From Micromonospora tulbaghiae (GTDB taxonomy: Bacteria; Actinomycetota; Actinomycetes; Mycobacteriales; Micromonosporaceae): 64,000 bases of DNA. A program made the translations under genes and the position numbers. Below are positions 17,886 through 26,512 of the stretch, piece after piece (positions within the stretch are counted from its first letter, which is position 1; each line of letters opens with the position of its first letter). The notes under the pieces were generated by a model that saw only the letters and a program-made list of their open reading frames with translations, was not told where the DNA came from and did not search any database. The stretch lies in assembly GCF_900091605.1 (NCBI RefSeq), contig NZ_FMCQ01000003.1, positions 370,495 through 434,494 of the forward strand. The letters are read 5' to 3'.

Positions 17886-17914
17886 TTGACAGTCATGAAT
17901 GGGAACCGTACGGT
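17886..17914 (+). promoter_or_regulatory. Promoter of the sugar ABC / mannosidase operon
   Basis: TTGACA (17886-17891) is separated by exactly 17 bases from TACGGT (17909-17914), a good housekeeping sigma promoter. A half-site GAATGGGAAC lies inside the spacer. Transcription would start near 17921, leaving a ~65-nt leader before the binding-protein ATG. Confidence 0.7.
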
Positions 17915-17970
17915 GGCGTCACTTATCCGGTTCAGTCAACGTCTCTCGATATTCGGGAGCGTTCCCATTC
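17897..17970. promoter_or_regulatory. LacI-type operator sites
   Basis: GAATGGGAAC (17897-17906, in the promoter spacer) is the exact inverse of GTTCCCATTC (17961-17970). Overlapping the second arm, CGGGAGCGTTCCCA (17954-17967) is a near-palindrome with a central CG, closely resembling the known actinobacterial CebR-type LacI site TGGGAGCGCTCCCA. A repressor on both sites could block or loop the promoter. The divergent LacI gene at 16611 is the obvious binder. Confidence 0.65.
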
Positions 17971-17985
17971 GGCGCGGAGGATGAG

Positions 17986-19269
17986 ATGAGACGGTCCTGG
18001 ACGCACCTGGCGCGCGTGGTCGCCGTCGGTGCCGTCAGCCTGGTCATGGTCGCCGCCTGCAGCGGCAGGAGCACCACCGGCGGCTCGGACTCGGCCGGCG
18101 GGCAGGTCACGCTGAAAATCAACTTCTGGGGTGACTTCGGCCTCCAGGACCTGAAGGCCAGGTACGAGGCCGAGCACCCGAACGTCAAGATCCAGCTCAA
18201 CTCCGGCGAGTACAACGCCCAGCACGAGGACCTGCAGAAGAAGCTGGTCGCGGGCAACGGAGCGCCGGACATCGCGGCGATCGACGAGGGCTTCATGGTC
18301 CAGTTCCGCAGCCAGTCCGACAAGTTCGTCAACCTGCTCGACAAGGGCGCCGGCTCGTACGAGAGCAAGTACCTGCCCTGGAAGTGGAAGCAGTCGCTGT
18401 CGGCGGACGGCAAGACGCAGATCGGCCTCGGCACCGACGTCGGCGGCCTGGCCATGTGCTACCGCACCGACCTGTTCAAGGCCGCCGGCCTGCCCACCGG
18501 ACGCGACCAGGTGTCCGCACTCTGGCCCACCTGGGACAGGTTCATCGAGGTCGGCCAGCAGTACACCGCCACGACCAGGAAGAAGTTCATCGACGCCGGC
18601 ACCAACCTGTTCAACCCGATCCTCGGCCAGCAGCCGGTCGGGTTCTACGACGAGCAGGACCAGCTCCGGATGGAGCAGGGCCCGAAGGTGGCGTTCGACT
18701 ACACGGTCAAGGCCGTCGGCGCCGGGCTCTCGGCCAACCTGGTCAGCTTCCAGGCCGACTGGGACAAGGGCTTCACCAGCGGCGCGTTCGCGGTGCTCGC
18801 CTGCCCGGCCTGGATGCTCGGCCACATCAAGGACACCGCGCCCGGCACCCAGGGCAAGTGGGACATCGCCGCGGTACCCGGTGGCGGCGGCAACTGGGGC
18901 GGCTCCTTCCTGACCCTGCCCAAGCAGGGCAAGAACGTCGACGAGGCGTACAAGCTGCTGACCTGGCTGGTCGCGCCGGAACAGCAGATCGAGATCTTCA
19001 AGAAGGTCGGCAACCTGCCGTCGCAGCCGGCGCTGTACGCCGACCCGGCCATCGCCGACTTCAAGAACCCGTTCTTCAACGACGCCCCGGTCGGCCAGAT
19101 CTTCCCCAAGATGGCGCAGGGCCTCACCCCGCAGTACCTGGGCCGCAGGAACGGCCCGACCCGGGTGGCGGTGGAGAACGTGATCCGGCGGGTGGAGAAC
19201 AAGTCGCTCAAGTCCGACGCCGCCTGGTCCGAGGCGGTCAAGGAGGCCGAGAAGGCCGCCAAGTCCTGA
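17986..19269 (+). CDS. Sugar ABC transporter substrate-binding lipoprotein
   Basis: The 427-residue protein is a family 1-type extracellular solute-binding protein. The ATG at 17986 follows GGAGG and gives a signal peptide with lipobox VAAC (Cys25), so it is lipid-anchored outside the membrane. The mature part shows typical carbohydrate-binding features (INFWGDFGLQDLKARYEAEHPNVKI, IAAIDEGFMVQF, WDKGFTSGAFAV). It opens an operon with two permeases and a beta-mannosidase, so beta-mannosides or related oligosaccharides are the inferred ligand. Confidence 0.92.
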   Translation: MRRSWTHLARVVAVGAVSLVMVAACSGRSTTGGSDSAGGQVTLKINFWGDFGLQDLKARYEAEHPNVKIQLNSGEYNAQHEDLQKKLVAGNGAPDIAAIDEGFMVQFRSQSDKFVNLLDKGAGSYESKYLPWKWKQSLSADGKTQIGLGTDVGGLAMCYRTDLFKAAGLPTGRDQVSALWPTWDRFIEVGQQYTATTRKKFIDAGTNLFNPILGQQPVGFYDEQDQLRMEQGPKVAFDYTVKAVGAGLSANLVSFQADWDKGFTSGAFAVLACPAWMLGHIKDTAPGTQGKWDIAAVPGGGGNWGGSFLTLPKQGKNVDEAYKLLTWLVAPEQQIEIFKKVGNLPSQPALYADPAIADFKNPFFNDAPVGQIFPKMAQGLTPQYLGRRNGPTRVAVENVIRRVENKSLKSDAAWSEAVKEAEKAAKS

Positions 19270-19339
19270 CGTGTCAGCGGTGACGGGGCGGCCCGGTCCG
19301 CCCCGTCACCGTCCGATCTCCCGGCCCTGGAGCGAACCG

Positions 19340-20347
19340 ATGTCCAGCACCCGTGCCGCGCCGCCCGACCGTCCACCCGCGCGCAGGCGCGGCCGTACCG
19401 GAGCAGCCGACCGGCGGATGACCTGGCGCGACCGGCTGTACCGCTTCGACATGCGGTACGTGCCGTACCTGATGATCGCGCCGTTCTTCCTGCTCTTCGT
19501 GGTGTTCGGGCTGTTCCCGCTGCTGTTCAACGCGGTCGTGTCGCTGCGCAACTACCGGCTGGACGACCCGACGCTGCCGTACTGGGCCGGCGCCGAGAAC
19601 TTCAGCCGCCTGATCGCCGACGAGGACTTCTGGAACGCCCTGGCCAACACGTTCGGCATCTTCCTGCTCTCCACCGTCCCGCAACTGCTGCTCGCGCTGC
19701 TGGTCGCGTCGCTGCTCAACCGCAAGCTGCGGGCGCAGACGTGGTGGCGGGTGGGCGTGCTGCTGCCGTACGTGACACCGATCGTGGCCTCGACGATGGT
19801 GTTCAGCGTCTTCTTCTCCCGCGACTTCGGCATGGCCAACTGGGCGCTGGGTCTGCTCGGCATCGGCGGCGCGGACGATCCGATCGACTGGCGGGCGGAC
19901 AAGCTGCACGCCTGGATCGCCATCGCCACCATGGTCAACTGGAAGTGGATCGGTTACAACGCGCTGCTCTACCTGGCCGCCATGCAGTCCATCCCGCGTG
20001 ACGTCTACGAGGCCGCGGCGATCGACGGCGCCGGGCCGTGGAAGCAGCTCTGGCGGATCACCGTGCCGATGATCCAGCCGGTGGTCCTGTTCACAGTCAT
20101 CCTGTCGACCATCGGCGGGTTGCAGCTGTTCACCGAGCCGATGCTGTTCGACCCGAACGCGCAGGCCGCCACCGGCGGGCCGGACGGCGAGTGGCAGACC
20201 ATCGCCCAGCTCATCTACAAGGTCGGCTGGAAGGACCTCAACCTGGGGTACGCGGCCGCGATGTCCTGGGCGCTGTTCCTGATCATCCTGATCGTGGCCG
20301 GCCTCAACTACCTGCTGACCAACCGACTCTCCGGAGGGCGCCGGTGA
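19340..20347 (+). CDS. Sugar ABC transporter permease (MalF-like)
   Basis: The 335-residue inner-membrane permease has a basic N-terminus and six predicted helices starting YLMIAPFFLLFVVFGLFPLL. The cytoplasmic EAA loop reads VYEAAAIDGAGPWKQLWRIT and would contact the ATPase. The ATG at 19340 has GGAG upstream. The stop overlaps the start of the next permease (GTGA), so the two are coupled and likely form a heterodimer. Confidence 0.93.
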   Translation: MSSTRAAPPDRPPARRRGRTGAADRRMTWRDRLYRFDMRYVPYLMIAPFFLLFVVFGLFPLLFNAVVSLRNYRLDDPTLPYWAGAENFSRLIADEDFWNALANTFGIFLLSTVPQLLLALLVASLLNRKLRAQTWWRVGVLLPYVTPIVASTMVFSVFFSRDFGMANWALGLLGIGGADDPIDWRADKLHAWIAIATMVNWKWIGYNALLYLAAMQSIPRDVYEAAAIDGAGPWKQLWRITVPMIQPVVLFTVILSTIGGLQLFTEPMLFDPNAQAATGGPDGEWQTIAQLIYKVGWKDLNLGYAAAMSWALFLIILIVAGLNYLLTNRLSGGRR

Positions 20348-21204
20348 CGACGCGACGTGTGGTGGCCCGCGCGCCACAGGACACCCCGGCCGGGCTCTGG
20401 ACCTACCTGCTCCTCGCGGTGAGCATGCTGTTCGCCGCGTTCCCGCTCTACTGGATGTTCGTCATCGCCACCAGCGACGACGAGGCGCTGGCGAAGCTGC
20501 CACCAGCCGTCGTACCGGGCGACCGGTTCCTCACGAACGTCGACGAGGTCTTCTCCCTCCAGGACGTCTACTTCGCCGCCTCCCTCGTCAACAGCGTCAT
20601 CGTCTCCGTGGTCGTGACCGCCTCGGTGCTGTTCTTCTGCTCGCTGGCCGGGTTCGCCTTCGCCAAGCTGCGCTTCCGGGGCAGCCGCGCGCTGATGCTG
20701 TTCGTGGTGCTCACGCTCACCGTCCCCAACCAGCTCGGCATCGTCGCGCTGTACATCGTGATGGGCAAGCTCGGCTGGAACGGCACGCTGCTCGCGGTCA
20801 TCGCGCCCGGCCTGGTCACCGCGTTCGGCGTGTTCTACATGCGGCAGTTCATCGTGAACACCGTCCCGGACGAGCTGATCGAGTCGGCCCGGGTCGACGG
20901 CGCCACGACCATGCGGGTGTACGCCACGATCGTGCTGCCCGCGATCCGCCCGGCCCTGGCGGTGCTCGGGCTGCTCACGTTCGTGGCCACCTGGAACGAC
21001 TTCCAGTGGCCGCTGATCACGCTCAGCGGCACCGACTACCCGACGTCGATGGTGGCGGTCTCCGACCTGGCCAGCGGCAACTACGTGATCTACCGGCGGG
21101 TGCTCGCGGGCGCGTTCATCGCCACCGTCCCCCTGCTGGTCATGCTGTTCATCGGTGGACGTCAGATCGTCCGCGGAATCATGGAAGGCGCGGTGAAGTC
21201 GTGA
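20344..21204 (+). CDS. Sugar ABC transporter permease (MalG-like)
   Basis: The 286-residue protein is the second permease subunit, with six helices and the EAA loop ELIESARVDGATTMRVYATIV. The GTG at 20344 overlaps the upstream stop by four bases. It also overlaps the following mannosidase start by four bases (21201-21204). No ATPase gene is present in the locus; in actinomycetes such transporters usually share a common ATPase such as MsiK encoded elsewhere. Confidence 0.92.
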   Translation: MTTRRVVARAPQDTPAGLWTYLLLAVSMLFAAFPLYWMFVIATSDDEALAKLPPAVVPGDRFLTNVDEVFSLQDVYFAASLVNSVIVSVVVTASVLFFCSLAGFAFAKLRFRGSRALMLFVVLTLTVPNQLGIVALYIVMGKLGWNGTLLAVIAPGLVTAFGVFYMRQFIVNTVPDELIESARVDGATTMRVYATIVLPAIRPALAVLGLLTFVATWNDFQWPLITLSGTDYPTSMVAVSDLASGNYVIYRRVLAGAFIATVPLLVMLFIGGRQIVRGIMEGAVKS

Positions 21205-23648
21205 GCCGTCGAACGCTGCTGCACGAGGGGTGGACGCTGCGGGCCGAGGCCGGTCCGGCGGTGCCGCCGGAGATCGCCGGGGTGGCGGTGCCGGCGACAG
21301 TGCCCGGATGCGTGCACACCGATCTGCTCGCGGCGGGCCTCATCCCCGACCCGTACCTGGACGACAACGAGAACCGCCTCACCTGGATCGGCCGCACCGA
21401 CTGGCTCTACGAGACCACGTTCGACCGGCAGCCCGGCGACGACGACCGGGTCGACCTGGTCTGCGCCGGGCTGGACACGGTCGCCACGATCACGCTCAAC
21501 GGCGTCGAGATCGGCCGCACCGAGAACCAGCACCGCTCGTACCGCTTCGACGTCCGCGCGCTGCTGCGCCCGGACACCAACACAGTGGCCGTACGCTTCG
21601 ACTCCCCGTACCGGTACGCCGAGGCGCATCGGGACCGGCTCGGTGACCGGCCCAACGCGTACCCGGAGCCGTTCCACTTCATCCGCAAGACCGCCTGCAA
21701 CTTCGGCTGGGACTGGGGACCGACACTCGTCACCGCCGGCATCTGGCAGGAGATCGGCCTGCACGCCTGGTCCACCGCCCGGCTCGCCTCGGTCCGGCCG
21801 CTGGTCACGGTGGTCGACGGCACCGGCCGGGTGGAACTGCGCGCCGAGGTCGAGCGGGCCGGCGACGAGCCGCTGACCGTACGCGCCGCCGTCGCCGGGG
21901 TCATCGCCGAGGCCGCCGTACCGGCGGGGAAGCGGACCGCCGTCGTGACGCTCACCGTCGCGGATCCCGCGCTGTGGTGGCCGATCGGATACGGCGACCA
22001 GCCGCTGTACGACCTCGACGTGAGCCTGCACGGCGCCGACGGCCGGGAGCTGGACGCCGCGTCCCGGCGGATCGGGTTCCGCTCGGTACGGCTGGACACC
22101 ACGCCCGACGCCCACGGCACCCCGTTCACGCTGCACGTCAACGACGTGCCGGTGTTCGTCAAGGGCGTCAACTGGATCCCCGACGACGCGTTCGGAAACC
22201 GGGTCACCCGGGAGCGCCTGGCGCAGCGGTTCGCCCAGGCGGCCGGCGCGAACGTCAACCTGCTGCGCGTCTGGGGCGGCGGCCGGTACGAGTCGGACGA
22301 CTTCTACCGGCTCGCCGACGAGATCGGGTTGCTGGTGCAGCAGGACTTCCTGTTCGCCTGCGCGGCGTACCCGGAGGAGGAGCCGTTCCGCACCGAGGTC
22401 GAGGCGGAGGCCCGGGAGCAGGTGACGCGGCTGGCCGGGCACCCCTCGCTGGTGCTGTGGACCGGCAACAACGAGAACATCTGGGGCTGGCACGACTGGG
22501 ACTGGCAGGAACCCCTGGCCGGGCGCACCTGGGGACGCGGCTACTACCTGGAGCTGCTCCCCGCGATCGTCGGCGAGCTGGACCCCACGGTCCCGTACTG
22601 GCCGGGTAGCCCCTGGTCCGGCAGCGAGGACGTCCACCCCAACGACCCGGCGCACGGCACCACGCACATCTGGGACGTGTGGAACACCGACGACTACACC
22701 CGCTACCGGGACTACGTGCCCCGGTTCGTGGCCGAGTTCGGCTACCAGGCGCCGCCCGCGTACGCGACGCTGCGCCGGGCCCTCTCCGACGACCCGCTCG
22801 CGCACGACTCGCCGGGTATGGCCCACCACCAGAAGGCGGCCGACGGGGACCGCAAGCTCCGGCGCGGGCTGGACGCGCACCTGCCGCCGCCCGCCGACTT
22901 CGACGACTGGCACTACCTGACCCAGCTCAACCAGGCCCGCGCCATCCAGCTCGGCGTGGAGCACTTCCGCTCGCACCGGCCGGTCTGCACGGGCACCGTC
23001 GTGTGGCAGCTCAACGACTGCTGGCCGGTCACGTCCTGGTCGGCGATCGACGGCGACGGGCGTCGCAAACCCCTGTGGTACGCGCTGCGCCGCGCCTACG
23101 CCGACCGGCTGCTCACCGTGCAGCCGCGTGACGGCGGGCTGGCGCTGGTGGCGGTGAACGACACCGCCGACGCGTGGAGCGGGCCGGCCACCGTCACCCG
23201 GCTGACGGTCACCGGGGAGCCGAGGGCGAAGACCTCGGTCGACCTCGACGTCCCCGCGTACTCCTCGGTGGTGCTGGCGCTGCCGGCGGAGCTGGCGCGG
23301 CCGGACGACGGCCGTGCCGAACTGCTGGTCGCGGACGCCGGGGACGCCGCGGAGCGCGCGCTGTGGTTCTTCGCCGAGGACCGCGACGTGCGGTGGCCGG
23401 CGGCGCAGTGGGACGCGACCGCCGAGCCGGCCGACGGCGGCCTGCGGGTCCGGGTGACCGCGCGGACCGTGCTGCGCGACCTGACGCTGTTCCCGGACCG
23501 CCTCGATCCGGCCGCGCAGGTGGACCGGGCGCTGGTGACGCTGCTGCCGGGAGAGAGCGCGACGTTCACCGTGCACGCGCCCGGCCCGCTCGACGCCGAC
23601 GCGCTCACCCGCCGCCCGGTGCTGCGCTGCGTCAACGACCTGCGCTGA
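21201..23648 (+). CDS. Glycoside hydrolase family 2 beta-mannosidase
   Basis: The 815-residue cytoplasmic enzyme should release terminal beta-mannose from imported oligosaccharides. The N-terminal GH2 sugar-binding domain includes GCVHTDLLAAGLIPDPYLDDN and FHFIRKTACNFGWDWGP, strongly characteristic of beta-mannosidases. In the barrel, WGGGRYESDDFY is followed by the acid/base Glu425 (TGNNENIW) and the nucleophile Glu512 (FVAEFGYQ). There is no signal peptide, so it acts on transported substrate. It is the last gene of the LacI-controlled operon and starts at a GTG overlapping the permease stop. Confidence 0.92.
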   Translation: MSRRTLLHEGWTLRAEAGPAVPPEIAGVAVPATVPGCVHTDLLAAGLIPDPYLDDNENRLTWIGRTDWLYETTFDRQPGDDDRVDLVCAGLDTVATITLNGVEIGRTENQHRSYRFDVRALLRPDTNTVAVRFDSPYRYAEAHRDRLGDRPNAYPEPFHFIRKTACNFGWDWGPTLVTAGIWQEIGLHAWSTARLASVRPLVTVVDGTGRVELRAEVERAGDEPLTVRAAVAGVIAEAAVPAGKRTAVVTLTVADPALWWPIGYGDQPLYDLDVSLHGADGRELDAASRRIGFRSVRLDTTPDAHGTPFTLHVNDVPVFVKGVNWIPDDAFGNRVTRERLAQRFAQAAGANVNLLRVWGGGRYESDDFYRLADEIGLLVQQDFLFACAAYPEEEPFRTEVEAEAREQVTRLAGHPSLVLWTGNNENIWGWHDWDWQEPLAGRTWGRGYYLELLPAIVGELDPTVPYWPGSPWSGSEDVHPNDPAHGTTHIWDVWNTDDYTRYRDYVPRFVAEFGYQAPPAYATLRRALSDDPLAHDSPGMAHHQKAADGDRKLRRGLDAHLPPPADFDDWHYLTQLNQARAIQLGVEHFRSHRPVCTGTVVWQLNDCWPVTSWSAIDGDGRRKPLWYALRRAYADRLLTVQPRDGGLALVAVNDTADAWSGPATVTRLTVTGEPRAKTSVDLDVPAYSSVVLALPAELARPDDGRAELLVADAGDAAERALWFFAEDRDVRWPAAQWDATAEPADGGLRVRVTARTVLRDLTLFPDRLDPAAQVDRALVTLLPGESATFTVHAPGPLDADALTRRPVLRCVNDLR

Positions 23649-23673
23649 GGCGGCCACCTCCATCTCCATCGAT

Positions 23674-23704
23674 TTGAAGATTTCTGCAAGTGCTAAAGTC
23701 TTCA
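23674..23704. promoter_or_regulatory. Candidate ArsR operator
   Basis: An imperfect inverted repeat TTGAAGATTT...AAAGTCTTCA (23674-23704) lies just before the ArsR-type gene in a locally AT-rich patch. ArsR/SmtB repressors typically bind such AT-rich dyads over their own promoter. Assignment is by position only. Confidence 0.45.
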
Positions 23705-23725
23705 GAGTCGTCGGAGGGGTGGGTC

Positions 23726-24064
23726 ATGTCGGTGCCGCTGTACCAGGCCAAGGCGGAGCTGTTCCGCACCCTCGGGCACCCGGTGCGCATCCGGGTGCTC
23801 GAGCTGCTCCAGGACGGGCCGTTGCCGGTCCGCGACCTGCTCGCCGCCATCGACGTGGAGGCGTCCAACCTCTCCCAGCAGCTCGCCGTGCTGCGCCGCG
23901 CCGGCATGGTCACCTCGTACCGGGACGGCCCCCTGGTCATGTACGCGCTCAGCACCCCCGACGTGGCCGACCTGCTCGCCGCCGGGCGGCGCATCCTCGG
24001 CGCGGTCCTCACCGACCGGGACGCCCTGCTGGACGAACTGCGGGCCTCGGGGACGGACCGGTGA
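23726..24064 (+). CDS. ArsR-family transcriptional regulator
   Basis: The 112-residue winged-helix protein has the ArsR core: LFRTLGHPVRIRVLELL, then the recognition region ASNLSQQLAVLRRAGMV and a wing SYRDGPLVMYAL. The usual metal-binding Cys motif (ELCVCDL) is replaced by LPVRDLL, so it may sense something other than soft metals. The ATG at 23726 follows GGAGG with ideal spacing. The stop overlaps the SulP start (GTGA at 24061-24064), making this a regulator-transporter pair. Confidence 0.9.
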   Translation: MSVPLYQAKAELFRTLGHPVRIRVLELLQDGPLPVRDLLAAIDVEASNLSQQLAVLRRAGMVTSYRDGPLVMYALSTPDVADLLAAGRRILGAVLTDRDALLDELRASGTDR

Positions 24065-25755
24065 GCGCGGCGGCTGCCGCTCGCGCCGGTGACGTCGTAC
24101 GGCGGGCGGGCCGGCTGTTCGGCGGGCTGCTGCCCGGCCGGGCCGACTGGGCGGCCGCGCGCCGCTCGCCCCGGCGCGACCTGCTCGCCGGACTCACCGT
24201 CGCGGTGGTGGCGCTGCCGCTGGCACTCGCCTTCGGCGTCACCTCCGGGCTCGGCGCGCAGGCCGGCCTGGTCACCGCCGTCGTCGCCGGGGCAGTCGCG
24301 GCGGTTTTCGGCGGCTCGAACCTCCAGGTCTCCGGTCCCACCGGGGCCATGACTGTCGTGCTGGTGCCGGTGGTGCAGCAGTTCGGCGCCGGTGGTGTGC
24401 TGATGGTCGGCGCGCTGGCCGGGCTGATCCTGATCGCGCTCGCCCTGGCCCGCCTCGGCCGGTACGTCCGCTACCTGCCGGCCCCGGTCATCGAGGGCTT
24501 CACCGCCGGCATCGCCGTGGTTATCGCGCTGCAACAGGTGCCGGCCGCGCTCGGCGTCACCGGCGCGCACGGCGAGAAGGTGTGGGCGGTCGCAGCCGAC
24601 GCGGTCGCCCGGTTCGCCGCGCACCCCCGGCCCGCCGCGATCGCCGTGGCGCTCGGCGTGGCGGCGCTGATGCTGCTCGGCGGCCGGTGGCGCCCCGCCG
24701 TGCCGTTCTCCCTGGTCGGGGTGGCCGCCGCGACGCTCCTCGCCGAGCTGGCTCCGATCGACCTGGCCCGGATCGGCGAGCTGCCGCAAGGGCTGCCCGC
24801 GCCGTCGCTGGACTTCGTGGACCTCGGCGCGCTGGGCGTACTGCTGCCGAGCGCCCTCGCCGTGGCCGCGCTCGCCGCCCTGGAGAGCCTGCTCTCCGCC
24901 ACGGTGGCGGACGGCATGACCGTCGGCGAGCGGCACGACCCGGACCGGGAACTGTTCGGTCAGGGCCTGGCCAACCTCGCCTCCCCGGTCTTCGGCGGCA
25001 TCCCGGCGACCGCCGCCATCGCCCGTACGGCGGTGAACGTGCGCGCCGGGGCGTCCTCGAAGTTGGCCGCGCTCACCCACGCGGTAGCCCTCGCCGCGAT
25101 CGTGCTCGCCGCCGCCCCGCTGGTCGGCCGCATCCCGCTGGCCGCACTGGCCGGGGTGCTGCTCGCCACCACGGTCCGGATGGTGGAGGCGGCCTCCCTG
25201 CTGGCGCTCATGCGGGCCACCCGGGCCGACGCGGTGGTGCTGGTGCTGACGTTCGCCGTCACTGTCATCTGGGACCTGGTTACCGCCGTGGTCGTCGGGC
25301 TCGCCGTGGCTGTCGTCCTGGCGCTGCGCGCGGTGGCCCGCAGCGCCAAGCTGGAACAGGTGCCGCTGGACACCGGCGAGCACAGCGCCGAGGAGCACGC
25401 GCTGCTCGCCGAGCACATCGTCGCGTACCGGCTGGACGGGCCGCTCTTCTTCGCCGCCGCGCACACGTTCCTGCTGGAGCTGGCCGAGGTGGCCGACGTG
25501 CGGGTGGTGATCCTGCGGATGTCCCGCGTCTCCACCATCGACGCCACCGGCGCGCAGGTGCTCGGCGACTCCATCGTCCGGCTGCGGGCTCGGGGGATCA
25601 CCGTGCTGCTCTCCGGCATCACCCCGGGCCACGACCAGGTGCTCAGCACGCTCGGCGTCGCCGACGAGCTGCGCCGCGAGGGCCTGGTGTTCCCGGACAC
25701 CCCGGCCGCCATCCGGTACGCCCGGGGTGTCGCCCTCGCCGCGAGCCCCGCCTAG
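24061..25755 (+). CDS. SulP-family anion transporter with STAS domain
   Basis: The 564-residue membrane protein belongs to the SulP (SLC26) group that moves sulfate, bicarbonate or other anions. It has about 10-12 helices with the SulP signatures DLLAGLTVAVVALPLALAFG and GSNLQVSGPTGAMTV, followed by ESLLSATVADGM, and a C-terminal cytoplasmic STAS domain (about residues 445-555; DGPLFFAAAHTF, RVSTIDATGAQ). It is translationally coupled to the ArsR gene, which probably controls it. The transported ion cannot be deduced. Its 3' end overlaps the convergent DUF4386 gene by 4 bp. Confidence 0.92.
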   Translation: MSAAAAARAGDVVRRAGRLFGGLLPGRADWAAARRSPRRDLLAGLTVAVVALPLALAFGVTSGLGAQAGLVTAVVAGAVAAVFGGSNLQVSGPTGAMTVVLVPVVQQFGAGGVLMVGALAGLILIALALARLGRYVRYLPAPVIEGFTAGIAVVIALQQVPAALGVTGAHGEKVWAVAADAVARFAAHPRPAAIAVALGVAALMLLGGRWRPAVPFSLVGVAAATLLAELAPIDLARIGELPQGLPAPSLDFVDLGALGVLLPSALAVAALAALESLLSATVADGMTVGERHDPDRELFGQGLANLASPVFGGIPATAAIARTAVNVRAGASSKLAALTHAVALAAIVLAAAPLVGRIPLAALAGVLLATTVRMVEAASLLALMRATRADAVVLVLTFAVTVIWDLVTAVVVGLAVAVVLALRAVARSAKLEQVPLDTGEHSAEEHALLAEHIVAYRLDGPLFFAAAHTFLLELAEVADVRVVILRMSRVSTIDATGAQVLGDSIVRLRARGITVLLSGITPGHDQVLSTLGVADELRREGLVFPDTPAAIRYARGVALAASPA

Positions 25756-26426
25756 GCTGCGGTCCCTTCGAGTGCCCGCCTGCGCACGCCGAAGACGATC
25801 AGGTAGCCGAGGATCCACACCTCGCCCACGGTGGCCGGCACCACCAGCAGGTCACCGGCGATGCCGGCGCCGGGGGCGAGGTACGCGACGAACGTCATGA
25901 GCACGTAGCCGACGCCGCCGGCGACGAGGATCCAGCCGAGAGCGCGGGGCAGCCAGCCCGACCGGAGCACGCACCAGCCCATCGGCACCAGCCAGAGGCC
26001 GAAGAAGAGGCCGCCCACCTCCCACAGGTTTCCGCTGACCAGGTAGAGCAACTGGACGGTGTCGGCGTCGCCCGGCCCGCCGGTCGCCACCCCCAGGGCT
26101 GTCGCGAGGACGGCGGCGCTGCCGAGGATCGCGACGGCGTTGACGAGCCCGAAGGCGGCGATGCTGCCCGCGGCAGTGCCGTCGACAGTGCGGAACAGGC
26201 GGTAGAACCAGACGGCGGTGAGCGTCTGGCTGAGGACGACCAACAGTTCGAGCGCGATGCCGGCGCGTGCCAGCGACTCGTGGGCCACCAGGTTGGCGAG
26301 CGTCGTGCCCGCGTCGTCGGCGTCGAAGATCATGGGGCGGACGGTGAGGAACCCCAGAGCGCCGGTGACGGCGAGCCCGAGGTAGAACAGCCCGGTCACG
26401 CGGGCGGTACGGATCAACTGGTGCAT
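25752..26426 (-). CDS. DUF4386-family membrane protein
   Basis: The 224-residue protein has six hydrophobic helices and the DUF4386 pattern (RTARVTGLFYLGLAVTGALGF near the N-terminus; LVSGNLWEVGGLFFGLWLVPMG in the middle; LPRALGWILV). The biochemical role of the family is unknown. It is divergent from a TetR-type regulator with two palindromic sites between them, so it is probably the regulator's main target. Confidence 0.88.
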   Translation of the reverse strand: MHQLIRTARVTGLFYLGLAVTGALGFLTVRPMIFDADDAGTTLANLVAHESLARAGIALELLVVLSQTLTAVWFYRLFRTVDGTAAGSIAAFGLVNAVAILGSAAVLATALGVATGGPGDADTVQLLYLVSGNLWEVGGLFFGLWLVPMGWCVLRSGWLPRALGWILVAGGVGYVLMTFVAYLAPGAGIAGDLLVVPATVGEVWILGYLIVFGVRRRALEGTAA

Positions 26427-26468
26427 GGCGGCTCCTCGGGGGTGATCGACGTGCTGTGGCTGAGCTTG

Positions 26469-26502
26469 CCTTACGTCGTAAGGCCAACCATACGTTGTAA
26501 GG
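26469..26502. promoter_or_regulatory. Tandem TetR-type operators
   Basis: CCTTACGTCGTAAGG (26469-26483) is a perfect 15-bp palindrome. CCATACGTTGTAAGG (26488-26502) is a second, two-mismatch copy centred 19 bp away. Both lie between the DUF4386 gene and the TetR gene and would cover both promoters, consistent with autoregulation and co-repression. Confidence 0.75.
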
Positions 26503-26512
26503 TCAAGGGGAG

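Noticed and set aside
21162-23669. 835-codon minus-strand frame opposite the beta-mannosidase
   Set aside because: Antisense artefact of third-position GC bias; the plus strand has intact catalytic residues.
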